A stretch of 64,000 nt of DNA. Origin: Cyanodermella asteris (taxonomy: Eukaryota; Ascomycota; Lecanoromycetes; Ostropales; Stictidaceae). Of the stretch, positions 11,592 to 23,774 are shown in pieces. Below the pieces are notes generated by a model. It was not told the DNA's origin. It ran no database searches and was given only the letters and a program-made list of their open reading frames with translations. The number at the start of each line of letters is the position of its first letter. The stretch's first letter is position 1. The stretch lies in assembly GCA_900618795.1 (NCBI GenBank), contig UYJD01000006.1, forward strand, positions 1,589,256 to 1,653,255, in the 5' to 3' direction. The translations under genes were made by a program, and so were the position numbers.

Positions 11592-12373
11592 CACCGCGAT
11601 CGTGCAGACTCGGCACCGAACTTGAGTCTTGACCTTTCCAAGTCTCAGGCAATTGGAATATGCAGGAAGAAGACGGCGAGTGGTAGCTGGTTATTTACCG
11701 TGATACTAGAAGAGGTGGAAGAGGCTACGCGAGAGTGCGACAACGACAGGCACCACAATCAGCAATCGCCCATCGTGGCCGCGTGGTTGAAGATGGTTTC
11801 CTTCGTGAGAGGTCAGCGGAATGCGGAGAAGTCCAGGATTGAAGGTGAACGTGCTGTCAAGGATCTATTCGAATACATAGCCTACCTGCAAGACAAAGAC
11901 GGTAGAGCGCCGGCTAACGCTGAAAAGCCGGCCTGGTAAGGCAATGATGTGGTGGCATGCGTTTGCGCCAATAGTGCGAAATCATGCCTCTTCATCGTTG
12001 AACTGCCAGTTCGGAGCTGGCGACACGACTTTGCTGCGACCCAGATTTGTTTTTATGATACCAACACAGCGGAAGGAAAGGACTTTGACCAGCCCATCGT
12101 TCCCTAGCTCAATGCATTACTTGTTGTACAAATGATTGTAGCCGTTCCTTAAGGTGCTGTGTGACATGTGTAGCGACCATTTCGGGACGGGCTGAAGACA
12201 TTCAGATCGCACCCAGAACCGACAGCGGGCCGCGGAGCGAAATTCCGCTATCACGTGACCCACAAAACGCACGCATCAAGTGCCGCCAACTTATCCTCGC
12301 GATCGTGTCGTCGAAAGCTGTTCAGCACGTCAATTCTATCCACAAGCCTATTTGAAAACTCTCAACCGTCAAC
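11592..12373. other. Intergenic
   Basis: Holds the 3' UTR of the Boi-like gene and the promoter of RPS21. A frame at about 11622-11939 is open but starts with TTG and has no ATG until late; I do not support it as a gene. Confidence 0.5.
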
Positions 12374-12846
12374 ATGGAGAACGACAAGGGAGAGCTCGTT
12401 GACCTGTAAGTTCACCAACTTCTGCCCATTTTCGCCCCTGGATCCTCCCCACCACGACCTTGAAGAAAGTCCTTGCAGCGCTTCACATCAGCGATCGACC
12501 ACATCTCAGCTGCAGCTGTGAATCAGACTTGGAGCGTTTGGAGCACCAATTTCCAGCAAAGAACGAGCGGCTTTTGAATTTATCGTGAGATAGAGATCTG
12601 ATCCTTATTCTGCATAGTTACGTCCCGCGCAAGTGCAGCGCCACCAACCGCATCATCAAGGCCAAGGACCACGCATCCGTCCAGATCAGCGTGGCCAAAG
12701 TCGACGAGAGCGGCCGCGCCACCGGCGAGATCCAGACCTACGCCCTGTCCGGCTTCGTCCGCGCCATGGGCGAGAGCGACGACTCGATCAACCGCCTGGC
12801 TCAGCGTGATGGCTACCTCAAGAATGTCTGGAGCGCAAGCCGATAA
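12374..12846 (+). CDS. RPS21: 40S ribosomal protein eS21
   Basis: Exons 12374-12405 and 12618-12846 encode 86 residues, the normal length for eS21. The start [16 protein letters not shown] and the body with [17 protein letters not shown] are diagnostic, and the end [11 protein letters not shown] is typical. The protein sits on the solvent side of the small subunit and helps late 20S pre-rRNA maturation. The intron is long for this window (212 nt) and interrupts codon 11, an early position common for fungal ribosomal protein genes. The upstream 70 bases are consistent with a short leader. Confidence 0.96.
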
Positions 12847-15146
12847 GCGTTTTGGAAGGGATTGGGAAGAATGAAGAGAGGTGGGTAAGAGACGCTTGGA
12901 ATTGAAGTAATACGTTGAAGAATCGGGGCTGACCAGGGTTTAGGGGATTTTTCCAGAGGATGAACAACATGGCATTTTGGCGTACGGGTCCCCGGAATTG
13001 AACGACGAAATACAAAGACGGACGGCCAGCTGGACGTGATGGATTGGGAATCTTCGGGTCTTGATCTTTCTGCCCGAGGAGTGTATGAGAATATGCCCCC
13101 GATAGAAGGCCGAAAAATGACATGAAACATTCCCAAGCAAAAGAAGAGACAAATGAGACCAGGCCCTTTCTTGCCAATATCTGTGCGATTGAACGACCTG
13201 GCCCATCGAGGATCCCTCATCCGGCACCCTGGCGTGCCCCTCCCTTTGGATGAGGAAGACTGCTAGAACATGGCCGGAGATTGACAGACCGGTTCGTAAA
13301 CGAACCGTCGCTTTCGCCTTCTGAAGAGCCGCCTCCTGAGGTCCATTGGAGCGTGGCACAGATACGGGCGGGACACTTCATACTCGCTTTAAGTACCCTC
13401 CAGGCGTGGTCTGTACTCAATGCATTTCGCAATACCCTTTTCCTTCTGCTCTCCAGTGTGCTTTGCTCCGAATCAATGTCCGTCCAGATCAGACATGATT
13501 GATCATCAGCCTTGTAGAAAGACTACGAAATGGAAGCATGAGGCTGATAAGCTGCGCCGCCTAGCCCGAATCTAATGTAAGTAGACTATACAACCCCTGT
13601 CCTTTTGCATGCCTCGGATTTTTGCCATTAGCAATTATTGTAATTGACAGTGTCATGCGTTGTATGCAGGGTGGATAAGTTGGCCAGTTCTGAACTCTTG
13701 CCATGTATTCGATAGCCCAGTCATCCAGAAACCAACGAACCTTGATCATCATATCCTGCAAATCAGAAGATCAAAGAATTTCCGTTGCTCGCATCTATAT
13801 ATTTCCTTCAACAATACCGGTCACACCCCGACATATCTGTGCATCCAAACAGTACAACACCAGCAGTACTTGAATCCTCTAGCATGGCGGCTGTGGCAGC
13901 TCAAAGTCGCAATCCCATGCTGAATGCACTACAAGGAAACCAGGGCAAGGTACATAATCAATCCTGCTGCGGATCATTCCCGTCGACAACCCAGGATCCC
14001 ATGGAACCCGGGAACACGAATAACGCAAGTGGATATATTAGGGGCGCCAGAAGATAAAAAGGGGGCTCATTTCATTCCACTCGGTTTTACCTTACACGGT
14101 CGGCTGGCCCCAGGGTCGAGTCCCGATTGACCGACAAAAATGGATGTCCACTTTAATCATGGGCCCCATTTCACAGGCTAGGGTTGTTTGTCCCTTGATA
14201 CTTTTCAGCAAAAATCGGGGGCGGGTTGGGTTGGGTTGGGTTCTAGTATGTGCAGGCATATTGTCAATAGGGCGGGCAGCTGGCTGTGAAACGCGATCGT
14301 TCAGTCAGTTGAGACCGCGCTGGGAAATCTCGCATCTCTGTCCTGTTTCGCGAATGCTTTCTTTTCTATCTGTTTCAAATTCTGTAGCTACATAGCGACG
14401 ACTTTGTGTGGAAAAGCGTTTGCTCACTCGGTATGTTTCACTTAGCTGTGTGGAACAGGACACTACTAAGACTGTGACGAAACAGGTGATTGATCGTGTT
14501 TGGCAGGCGCACAAAAGTCTTCGCGTCTTCCCGTCTTGCCCTCCGTTTCCCTTACATCCCTTCGGACTTCCGGCTCATTCACCTTGACGGCACTAGCTTC
14601 GTCCTGCTTCCGCAAAAAGTTGCGAGGCATCGGAAATCTCCAAAACCCAACATTGACACCGGCTCCGAGTGGCGATCCCATCGTTGACAGAATCGTCAGC
14701 ATGGAATTCTTCTAGAAAGACAACAGGCACCAGAACATATTTCGTGGGCCCTTTCGCACGAATCGAGACCGGCTGATGGTCCGTCTCGATATCGCGGAAA
14801 GAGACAGAATCGAACAGCACGTTGCTTGCGCTGCACAGCCGGATTTCGACGCGAGTGACGTGAAGACGCTCAGGGCTCTGGCGACAGCTCTGGATGTTAT
14901 CCGTCTCTTGCGCAAGGTCATGTCATACGTGTTGCCAGACATTGGTGACCGAGATGATTTGGAACTTACGGTGATTTGTCACAGCGACCTCGTGCCGGTA
15001 ACGTGCTGTCCATGAGGACGGACAGCCTTCGGGCATCGTGGATTTGGAATGCGTTTCTGCTATGCGGCTTTGGTATGCATGCGACTTCCCGAAGTTTCTC
15101 AAGGGTGACTACCACGAGATTCCAGACAGCAGCAGATTCAAGCGCA
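12847..15146. other. Gene-poor region
   Basis: No gene can be defended in 2.3 kb. On the minus strand at about 14470-14880 two frames overlap in which parts look protein-like, but neither has an ATG and splice pair that makes a coherent product. The region also holds the GGGTT repeat at 14223. Confidence 0.5.
14223..14242. repeat. GGGTT x4 tandem repeat
   Basis: Four perfect GGGTT units, preceded by a GGGGGC run. It is G-rich on one strand and could form a G-quadruplex. It is not the TTAGGG telomere unit. Confidence 0.95.
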
Positions 15147-15515
15147 ATGAAGATGACACTCGACGAACCCCATTACGAGAGGCTCGAAGAGCATGAGAGA
15201 GCGCAGCTGCGCAAGCTGTTCATTTCTGGGATGGAAGCATTCGAACCGTATTGGGCCAGATTCCGCAGCGAAAACTTGACGTTGAGGGAGATTGACTGGT
15301 CTCTTGAAATGTGCGACAACTGCTGGCGTCAGAACGTGATTGTCGAGTGGTTGCGTGGTGTAGATAAAGCCGGAAGCGCGGATGTAGCATCAGGATTGTT
15401 TGCACGTTTTGAGGTTTTGCGACAAAATGATGAAGGAATTCAGCCAAGGCTTTGCCCGGTTGAGCTCAAGCTGGATTCTAATTGGAGGGAACATCTTTTG
15501 TACGCCTGCATCTGA
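15147..15515 (+). CDS. Hypothetical protein, possibly the 3' exon of a longer gene
   Basis: A 122-residue frame from ATG 15147 (MKMTLDEPHYERLEEHERAQ...) to the stop at 15513-15515. Composition is balanced, with many Glu, Leu, Trp and Phe, and predicted helices (EEHERAQLRKLF, LTLREIDWSLEM). This differs from the Ser/Arg/Cys-rich spurious frames nearby. The same frame is open upstream to about 14976 but without a better ATG context, so an upstream exon is possible. No family is recognised. Confidence 0.45.
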   Translation: MKMTLDEPHYERLEEHERAQLRKLFISGMEAFEPYWARFRSENLTLREIDWSLEMCDNCWRQNVIVEWLRGVDKAGSADVASGLFARFEVLRQNDEGIQPRLCPVELKLDSNWREHLLYACI

Positions 15516-18500
15516 TCCGTGAGAGACTCTAGTTTAGAGTTAGGCAATCGTGTTTCAACAAACAGAAAAGGCGCGAGATTGGCCAAGCCATCATCTGCTG
15601 TCAATTGCATATGACTTCACGTAACGTGCCAGCCGTCAACATAGGCCTAAGCAATTGATAGACACCAGCTTCGGGCTCGCACATGCTCCATCTCTGAGAC
15701 TCACGTCTTGAGCTGCCGAAAACGCCTAGCACAGCCAACGGTGTTCACGTTACCATCAGAATAGTCCCTATGAAGGTCAATCAGCATTTGCGCCGTTCGC
15801 AAGATGCCTGTCTTACTGCCAAACAACAACCAAGCCCGAAGTCTTTCCAAAATTGTGTTGGCATCTATTCAAAAAGGATCACAGGCATCACGGGTTAATT
15901 ATATGGGCACCCTGCAATCGACTCTGTGAGTGCCCATACTCGAGAAAGACGCACCAGTGCAGGCGAGGAGCATGCCCGGGTCAAGCCCTCCGTCGGACTA
16001 GCAGAATTCGTTGCCTCGATTCCTGACTACAAGCACCCTCGAGGACCTTTTCTCCGATGGCGAACAAAGTATCTTCAAGGACACCGACCGACTTCCGCTT
16101 GGAGGTGAGCAATGTGAGTGACGAAGGGCAGTGTGCAGATTGCCGCCGCTCATTCCTATTGCGACTTCCTTTTTTTTTCTCCAGCTGACTTTCGTGCTTC
16201 AGGTGTCAGCCAAGCTACCTCGCCATCAGAAAATTGAAAGTGTCTGTGAACAGGGGCTGTGTCGATCCCAGCATTGAAGCGGTTCCCTTCTCACGAGGAC
16301 GGGGGTCAAGGGGTCGGGTGGATGTTGTTGCGACTGCCACTGTGGCCATGGGATAATGTTTCGGATCCACAAAGCCGTGCGTGATGAGTTGACCGTCAAT
16401 GCCGCGTTCCAAGTTGGACATGGCTGGTCAAAGACGGGCTTGCGCAATGGCTGTTCTTGAGCTAGAAGTGAGCGGGCAGCGGCAATAAACGCTAGCGACC
16501 ATGATGGCCAGAGGACAGATTGCCGACGACAGACTGTCGACGCCGGGCTGCCAACGACGGGCACGAATAACGATTCAAACGGCTAATTCAACGATTTGGG
16601 CGACAAGCAGAGATGAATTTTGAGTGCCCGATTGGCATTTCACCGTAAAATTCTGCCAAACAGGCGTATATCCTTGTGCCTCTCGTTGCGAAGACAGCTG
16701 ACGAACAGACAGACGCTTTCGACGTGAGGCACCGTGCCGAGCAAGAAGCGGTAGGTGATTTAGGAGGGAAAACGAGTACAACGACAGGAGAATGAACTAG
16801 ACCGTAGCCTTTAGGCTTGCAGCCAAGGCAAGAGACGGATGAAACCAGCGTCAATGTAGAGCAACGAACGTCAAGAGGAGAAGGATACTTGCCTATCCAT
16901 CATGTCACGGTGGCGTGTCGCTGCTGTCTTGGGCGAGCTCTCAGCGGACCGGAAACTGGTGAGCCAGCAACGATGCAACTCGGTCACGTCTCGCAGTTTC
17001 GAAGGCGGACAGTATGATCAAGCCATGAAGTTTGCAAAGAGCCCGAAAAGCCAAGTTGTTGCCAGCAACGTAGAGCAAAAAGTCACGGTCACAAACTTCC
17101 ATCAGCCCTGGCGCAACTCATCTCGCGTCCGCGTCCCGAGCCGGGCGCAGCAATCCGTCGAGACACGACGATGGATTGAAGTTCTGCCTTGGGTAGGTTT
17201 ATTAGGCTGTCAGCATCGAGCAGGGGTAGCTTGATCCCTTCGCGTGGTCGTTGTATTAAAATGGCAACAGTTGTGGATCACGGGTACGTGCGTTGCATCT
17301 CTCCGACTCGCCATGGGGTACGTGCGTGCTTTCCTCAGCCCTGCGGAAATTGTCACTCGAAACGCAACACGGCGGGGGTCCAATGTGCCCCTGCACGGTA
17401 TTGAAGTTCGAACTCGTGGCGTCGGAGTGCTTGAACCTGAAGGAGTTTGCAGGAGATGGACGTGTTCGGAATCGCGGTACGCCGGCACTTGTTCTGTTCG
17501 AAGATACTGCAAATAATGATTTAGTGTGATCGTGGCACGTCGGCGCTTGCTGAGTTTGAGATGTTGCGTAATGATTGAGTTGCATGGGGATTATTCCGGC
17601 CATATGACTTGCGACAGTATGACGGCGGTCGATGTGACTATCCGCTACGGCGCAGTTGTCCTGTCGGAGCAAGTTCGAGGAAGATGCGAGACATGCGAAC
17701 GATTGTTACACATGTTTTTCCGGATGTGTCAGCAGTCTGATTGCCGTGCCTCCAATCTGTCTTTTGACTGTCTTGCTCGTCCGTGTTTGCTTTGAGGACT
17801 GACTGAGCTAGAATCCACTGCGCCTTTCGGGGAACGATGGTCACTGTGGTTAAAGTAATGCTTACAAGTCTCTGCAAGGCTATGATATGACAGCGATGGC
17901 CTCATACTAAGCTATTTGAAGTCTGTCGGCTAACACAAGTATCCGCGTATAGTGACGGACATGATCCATGGACGTCGGTATCGGACAAAGCTTGAGGTCG
18001 CCACCAGCGTTGTTACTTGCGCCGACCTTTCATGCGACCACTGTCGTACAGTTGTTGCAGGTGCAGTACCTGAAAACAGGGGCGTCAGCACTCTGAAGCC
18101 CGCTCGAGACGAATACTCGTTCAGGCAGATATCGCGAACTGCGCGACGTTATGAAGTATTGCGCCTTTGTTGAACAAGGTTGCCGCAAAGAATGAACGCG
18201 ACGGCTGCAGAGGGATCCACGCGTAGAGTCGTGCCTCTTCCAGAGACCCTTGTCTACATTACGAGTGAGTTATGAGATTTGAGCAATCTTGGCCAATGTG
18301 GTGTCATGCGACGCTTCTGACAATGAGCTGGATGAGCGCTTGTTTCAGGATGAAGACCAGTGAGTCTGACGTCTTCTCTGCGCTCGTACGAAGTCACGAG
18401 AGTCAACGATCGGGGCCATATTGGCTCCGCTGGCAGTCGTGTGCGAATCTGGCGTCAGTATGTGCATGCAAGTCTCTACCTCGCGTCTGACACGACGCAC

Positions 18501-19539
18501 ACCACTTGCCTGCAGCAACAGCTTATACGGTCGATTTTTCTTGAAGCATCGCGACGAGTGACGACTCTGGCGATGCATGCTTTCACACAATTCCTACTTT
18601 TCCATGGATGGAAGCCTTGGGATTTCACCGTCCGAAACGCGTTTTGAATCCAGGTGGCACTGAACACTGCCTTCATCATCATCTTTAAGGGAGTCAGGCT
18701 CAGTCAGCCAAGATCGCATCGGCCCCTGGCCGATTTGATGTTTAAAGGCCGCCGCGGATCACCGACGGACTCCGACCACTCAGAGGCTGGGAATAGACTC
18801 AAGCCACTTCTTGTGACAAGGTTGCCGCCGAAACATACGCCTGTCGACTTCTCATTGGACTGGTCGCCAGCGCGGACCATGCCCGAAATGGATGCACCGC
18901 CAACAGCCATCCTTACACGACGCTCTCAAACACGCAGCACGACTCTGCTTGGCCCTCTCTTTCACCACCACTGCTCCTGCAGCCGGCCCTTCGTGCTGCC
19001 GTCAGCGTCCAGTCTGCCTTTCTCCTGTCAATCAGACGTCGAGTATCCGGCATTTTAGCCAATCATGCTGCATTCTCAGCGTATGCTCCTTGCGGACACG
19101 CCTCCGCCGGTGGTAATGTTGACGCTTGATACTGCCCCTCCTGCTTTTCTTAGCCGCGTTCCAACTGTCAGATGTCTGTTCGCTGCTACCTCTGCGCCTA
19201 CCGGAGACTGGATTCGTGATGCTCCGATCGTACCCTGTTCGAGCCTTGTCGATCCGGAGTTCAGCTCGCTCAGGAGGTGAGCTGATGGCGCTGATGCTGC
19301 CGCAGCGACATATCCGCGATGCCGTCTGGTATATATCTCTCCGCCCTGCTCGTCTCCGGAACTCTCTTTCTTTCTCCATCCCACTCACACAATCTGATCT
19401 CTTGTCTGTCTTTCTCTGGTTGACCCAGTCCATTCTTTTACACTCTTTTTATCACACGCTCTTTACAGTCGCTCTCTAGCAACAGCAACAAAACTCCACG
19501 TCCCGGTGACATCTTTATCTAAACAACCAACCAAACAAG
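15516..19539. other. 4 kb gene-poor stretch
   Basis: Many short frames on both strands, none over about 140 codons and none with recognisable protein composition. I see no terminal repeats or transposase-like motifs, but an old, heavily mutated element cannot be excluded. The last 250 bases are the chitinase promoter: a TATA box at 19330, then a CT-rich leader with repeated ctctttc. Confidence 0.55.
19330..19336 (+). promoter_or_regulatory. TATA box of chitinase gene
   Basis: TATATAT, followed by a long pyrimidine-rich tract, about 200 bases before the chitinase ATG. TATA plus a CT-rich start region is common in highly expressed genes of filamentous fungi. Confidence 0.55.
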
Positions 19540-20817
19540 ATGCAGTTCACCACTCAGAAGTTGGCGGTCCTGGCGGCCGCCTTCGGTCTCACCAACGCTC
19601 TCCCTACCACCCAGAAGAGCGAAATCACCAAGCGTTCCTTCAACGCCAACGCCAGCAACAACCTTGCCGTCTGGTGGGGTAACTCTAACAAACTCACCCC
19701 TCTCGCCGACATCTGCAAGGACAGCACCAGCGACATTGTCATCCTGACCTTCGCCACCGGCTTCTCTGGCGGAAAGTGGACCTTGGCCGGTAACACTGCC
19801 TCGGCATCCGACATCAAGGCCTGCCAGAGCGCCGGCAAGAAGGTCTTCATGTCCATCGGTGGCGAGACCGGCTCTCTCAGCTGGTCCAGCCCCGACGATG
19901 CTACCACCGCCGCCAAGGCCGCGGCCAAGCAGTTCTACGACGAAATGGGACTCGACGGTATCGATCTCGACATCGAGAACAAGCAGCCCGCCCACTGGGA
20001 CGACTTTGCCAAGGCGCTGAAGACCCAGGGCAAGTTCATCTCCGCTGCTCCCCAGTGCCCCAGCCCCGACGCTTCCCTCCCCTTCAGCGTCCTCGACCAG
20101 GTCGACTTCACCTGGGTCCAGTTCTACAACAACCCGGGCTGCGGCCACGGCTCCAGCGGCTTCGCCGCCTCGGTCAAGGACTGGTCCTCCAAGACAAAGG
20201 GCAAGCTCTACATCGCTGGCCCCGGCTCTGCTGACTCTGCTGGCTCCGGCTACCTCGACGCCGCCGCCATTGCCCAGGAGATTGCCCAGGTCAAGGCCAT
20301 GAACCTGCCCAACCTCGGCGGCTACGCCCTGTGGGACGCCTCCACCGCAAAGGCCAACGGTGACTACGGCGCGGCCGTCAAGAAGGCCCTCGGCGGCAGC
20401 GACGCCCCGGTCTCAAGCCCCTCCGCCACCGTCTCCGGCCCCAAGGTCACCCAGACCGCCACCCAGACCCACAAGGACCAGGACACTACCCCGACCCCGA
20501 CCGGCGGCGCCGGCAGCGGCACCACCACCGTCAAGGCCACCTCCACCGCTCACGTCACCAGCACCGCTTTCGGCGGCAGCAGCGACGATGCCTCGGCCAC
20601 TGACGCTCCTACCGACACCGCCACCGGTTCCGCCCCGATTGCTACCCCCACCGGTGGCTCTTCATCAGGCACCTCTTGCTCCGCCGACGGAACCCTCGTC
20701 TGCTCTGCCGACGGTACCCGGTTCGGTATCTGCTACGGTGGTCAGGCTACCATGATGGCCCTCGCCGCCGGCACCGAGTGCACTGGCGGCCAGATCGTCG
20801 CTGCCGACTCCGCCTAA
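19540..20817 (+). CDS. Secreted GH18 chitinase (class III type)
   Basis: A single exon of 425 residues. A signal peptide (about 1-20, ending TNALP) is followed by a likely Kex2 site (KR at about 31-32). The GH18 barrel spans about 35-290 and contains the substrate motif MSIGGE and the catalytic motif DGIDLDIE, with the acid/base Glu at residue 146 and the supporting Asp present. After the barrel come about 90 residues of Ser/Thr/Pro/Gly-rich linker, probably O-glycosylated. A small Cys-rich C-terminal module (SCSADGTLVCSADG...GICYGG) resembles those seen on fungal chitinases and is probably carbohydrate-binding. It should hydrolyse chitin outside the cell or in the wall. Codon use is strongly C-ended, as in highly expressed genes. 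Confidence 0.95.
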   Translation: MQFTTQKLAVLAAAFGLTNALPTTQKSEITKRSFNANASNNLAVWWGNSNKLTPLADICKDSTSDIVILTFATGFSGGKWTLAGNTASASDIKACQSAGKKVFMSIGGETGSLSWSSPDDATTAAKAAAKQFYDEMGLDGIDLDIENKQPAHWDDFAKALKTQGKFISAAPQCPSPDASLPFSVLDQVDFTWVQFYNNPGCGHGSSGFAASVKDWSSKTKGKLYIAGPGSADSAGSGYLDAAAIAQEIAQVKAMNLPNLGGYALWDASTAKANGDYGAAVKKALGGSDAPVSSPSATVSGPKVTQTATQTHKDQDTTPTPTGGAGSGTTTVKATSTAHVTSTAFGGSSDDASATDAPTDTATGSAPIATPTGGSSSGTSCSADGTLVCSADGTRFGICYGGQATMMALAAGTECTGGQIVAADSA

Positions 20818-21853
20818 GCGACTCACACTCATGACAGCTTTTGTTTGCATTTTCAAAGGTGTTTTTGGGAAGGGCGGTCGATTTACGTGAGGAATCTAAC
20901 TGCATTGAGAGACAATACAATATAAAGACAATTCAAGAATCAGATTTGCGTCTGTGAAAGAAAGAGAAGAAAAAAACCTTCCTTCGAGTTGCGTATCTTG
21001 CAATCGTGATTTTATGCTTTTCTGCGCAATGGGAACGAGGACCGGAGGCTCTGCAGGTGGAAACAACCGTAGAAAGAACCGTCTTACCCGATTGCGCTTC
21101 TCTGGAACTGTGCCACTCTGCGCCAACATCGCGAATCTGCGACTTGCTGACTCGACTCGTGTCATCGTCGCATCGCCACGGTGTACCCAACGAGCCAAGC
21201 ATCTCACATTCACACTCTGACCCAACAACGCCTCCGCCCACCGGCCGTCGCGGACGCCCGCGTGCATGAAACACCGATCCATATCTCTCGTGTCGTCTGC
21301 AGGTGCCGCACAACTTGAAACCTGGGGTTGGGCTTATCCGCGCTCAGATAGTATGGTATGCAGGGGAGCCCAGGCCATATCTCCGTATCGTCAGGGTTTA
21401 GGGGGGGGGGGCAGTTAGTTGGGCGCGTGCATGAAGAGTGCGGTGTTCTGAAACGTGGTTCGATCGGCTTGCGTGGTGAGGCTGAAACACCGACCCCCTC
21501 GGCAGCCATCTTCGCCACGATTAACGCCGCGTCTGGTTCAGCCTTGTTGGCTAGGCAAATAGGCAAGGGGCGTTGTGAGAATCGAAAACTCGAGTTGCAG
21601 TATGTACAGAAGGCCAGGACCAGGGCCGAGCATGCCTCGTACATCTGTTCGCTCTACGTGTTCGTCAAGAGTCGCTGTTCTGGCAGTTGAAGACCGTCTC
21701 GAAGTCGGGTCAAGACCGCCTCATCAGCCTCGCGGACTGAAAACTTGTCCAGGCCGCTCCTGACCTGAGACGAGGCTCCAAGATCTGGGACACCTCAGAG
21801 ATAAGACACTTCAGTGCTACGTCCGTGTGACAAGCACGCCACGAGCTGCCATC
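20818..21853. other. Intergenic
   Basis: Chitinase 3' UTR followed by about 900 bases without a supported gene. A run of nine G occurs at about 21401-21411. Confidence 0.5.
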
Positions 21854-23534
21854 ATGAGGCTCATTCGTGCAAGGACGCTGACGCTCGAGGACTTTTCGTT
21901 GCGAAAAATCCCGCCGTATGCTATCCTCAGCCATACGTGGGACGAGGGCGAGGTCACCTCTACCCGAGATGCTGTCCTCGAGCGGTACCAAGAAGAAGGG
22001 CTATCGAAAGATCGAGATGACGTGCAAGCTCGCTCTCCAGCACGATCTGGAGTACTGTTGGGTCGATACCTGCTGCATCGACAAGACGAGCAGTGCGGAG
22101 CTGACCGAGTCCATCAACTCCATGTTCCGCTGGTATCGGGATGCGGAAAGATGCTTTGTCTGGCTTGCCGACGTCTGGATTAAGCATGATTGGCATCCCG
22201 AGGACTTTCAGGATGGTCTCGCGTCTAGCAGATGGGTCAGACGGGGATGGACTCTCCAAGAGCTCCTAGCCCCCAAAGCAGTTGATTTCTACGATGCGGG
22301 TTGGCGTCATCGTGGGACAAAGTTAGAGAGAGGCAAACTGATTTCAGATGTCACGGGGATTCCATGGACTGATTTGTGTCACCCAAGATTGGTCCAGAAG
22401 AATTCTGTGGCCGCAAGGATGTCATGGGCGGCGCAACGTGAGACGACGAGGCCGGAAGACATGGCATACTGTTTGCTCGGTTTATTCGACGTGAACATGC
22501 CTTTGATCTATGGTGAAGGAGACGGGGCGTTTCGGCGCCTTCAAGACGAAATCATTAAGCGCAGCAACGACCTGACCATATTTTCCTGGAAAAATGAGCA
22601 CGAGTTCTCGGAAGATACCAAGTTCTGCAATATTTTTGCGTCTTCGCCGCTCGCGTTTCGCTCGAGCCATGATATTGCGTACTTCGACACCGAGTCGGCT
22701 ATTTTCTGGACCTCGAACAGAGGACTCGTCATTTCTGGCGGCTTCGAGGGACCACCCATAAGGCAGGTTCAGGTGACGGATGCCACAGGTCGAGTAAGCT
22801 CATGCTATATGCTAATATTAGGCCACATGGTGCGCTCGTCTAGTCACAGCACGCCGGGAGGAATCATCCTGCGTAAATTCAGTCCAGCTTTGTTTTGCCG
22901 TGATGGAAGATATCCGCTCATGGGCTCCGGGAACAAAGCATTGAGCTTCCGGAAATTCGAATCCTACATCAACGTTCCTGACTATTGCATTGCCACTGAT
23001 CTCATGCAGCTGACGGGATTGCAACCATCCTCGAACCTGTGGCTTCTGCATCGATATCGTGGCATTCACATTCAGAAGAGGGACGAGTACGAGCTGGGCT
23101 TGGTAGCACCAGACCAATTATGGGACATCAATGACAGGATTATCCTGAAGCATACTCTCTATTCGCAGGTTCCTGGGGCGGCACCTGTAGTGCTAATGGA
23201 ATTTTACGTCCCTTTCGCAGACAATGAATTCCATCTCAGCACCGTCTGTCATTTCCGAGACGCGAAGACCGTGCGAACCATCTTGTTCGAGGCCGGGGAT
23301 CCCATTCTCAAACAGATCAAGGGGCTTTTCGAGAAATATGGTCACGAAAACAAGCTGCTGCTGGTAGACCAGCTGCAACGAAAGGTCCCGAACTTCCATA
23401 CGCTCAGTAGCCGACTGAAAATAATCAGACACAGGCTCACCTATTCTATCGTAGCAGGCTTCAAGACCGAACTATTCCCCAAGGCGCATTTCTTAGGGTG
23501 TGGTAACGTGCAGATTCCTTTCTTGATACCATAA
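21854..23534 (+). pseudogene. HET-domain protein, disrupted by a 1-base frameshift
   Basis: The ATG at 21854 opens MRLIRARTLTLEDF...YAILSHTW, the classical HET-domain start. About 35 codons in, the matching frame moves by one base between about 21953 and 21966. After that the HET domain continues to the stop at 23534 with GTKKKGY, YCWVDTCCIDKTSSAEL, SINSMFRWYRDAERCFVWL, RRGWTLQELLAP, MAYCLLGLFDVNMPLIYGEG and FRRLQDEIIKRSNDLTIFSW. Without the shift it would be about 559 residues. No intron can bridge it, because the gap is only a few bases. HET proteins trigger cell death when incompatible fungal individuals fuse. A start at ATG 21918 in the downstream frame would yield a protein missing the first HET strand. 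It is either a real pseudogene or a sequencing indel. Confidence 0.85.
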
Positions 23535-23774
23535 TTTGAGATCACGCGAAGCTCGTTCCCAGATGATGAAGATACGAGGATGGCTTCCTGAGGCTCCCTT
23601 GTTCGGCCCAGCCGCAGCACAACCGAACCAGATACATAAGTTGACAAGAATGCTCACGCGAATGTAAGACGTGATATGCAAGCGAACCAAACGCTTCAGG
23701 AACAACTTGTAAAAAGTCGATCGAAAATTCCAACAACTTAATACAAAATTACATATTGTTGCTCAATGCACGCC

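Noticed and set aside
11622-11939. 105-codon plus-strand frame right after the Boi-like gene
   Set aside because: It starts with TTG, no early ATG, no motif; probably 3' UTR.
14466-14942. Minus-strand frames with protein-like parts (e.g. RVEIRLCSASNVLFD and GSPLGAGVNVGFWRF)
   Set aside because: The two pieces lie in overlapping frames; no ATG, splice pair or single indel gives one convincing product. It may be a relic, but it cannot be supported.
15516-19539. Transposon hypothesis for the gene-poor stretch
   Set aside because: No terminal repeats, target duplications or transposase/reverse-transcriptase motifs were seen by eye.
19519-20148. 209-codon minus-strand frame
   Set aside because: Antisense shadow of the chitinase gene, produced by its strong third-position C bias.
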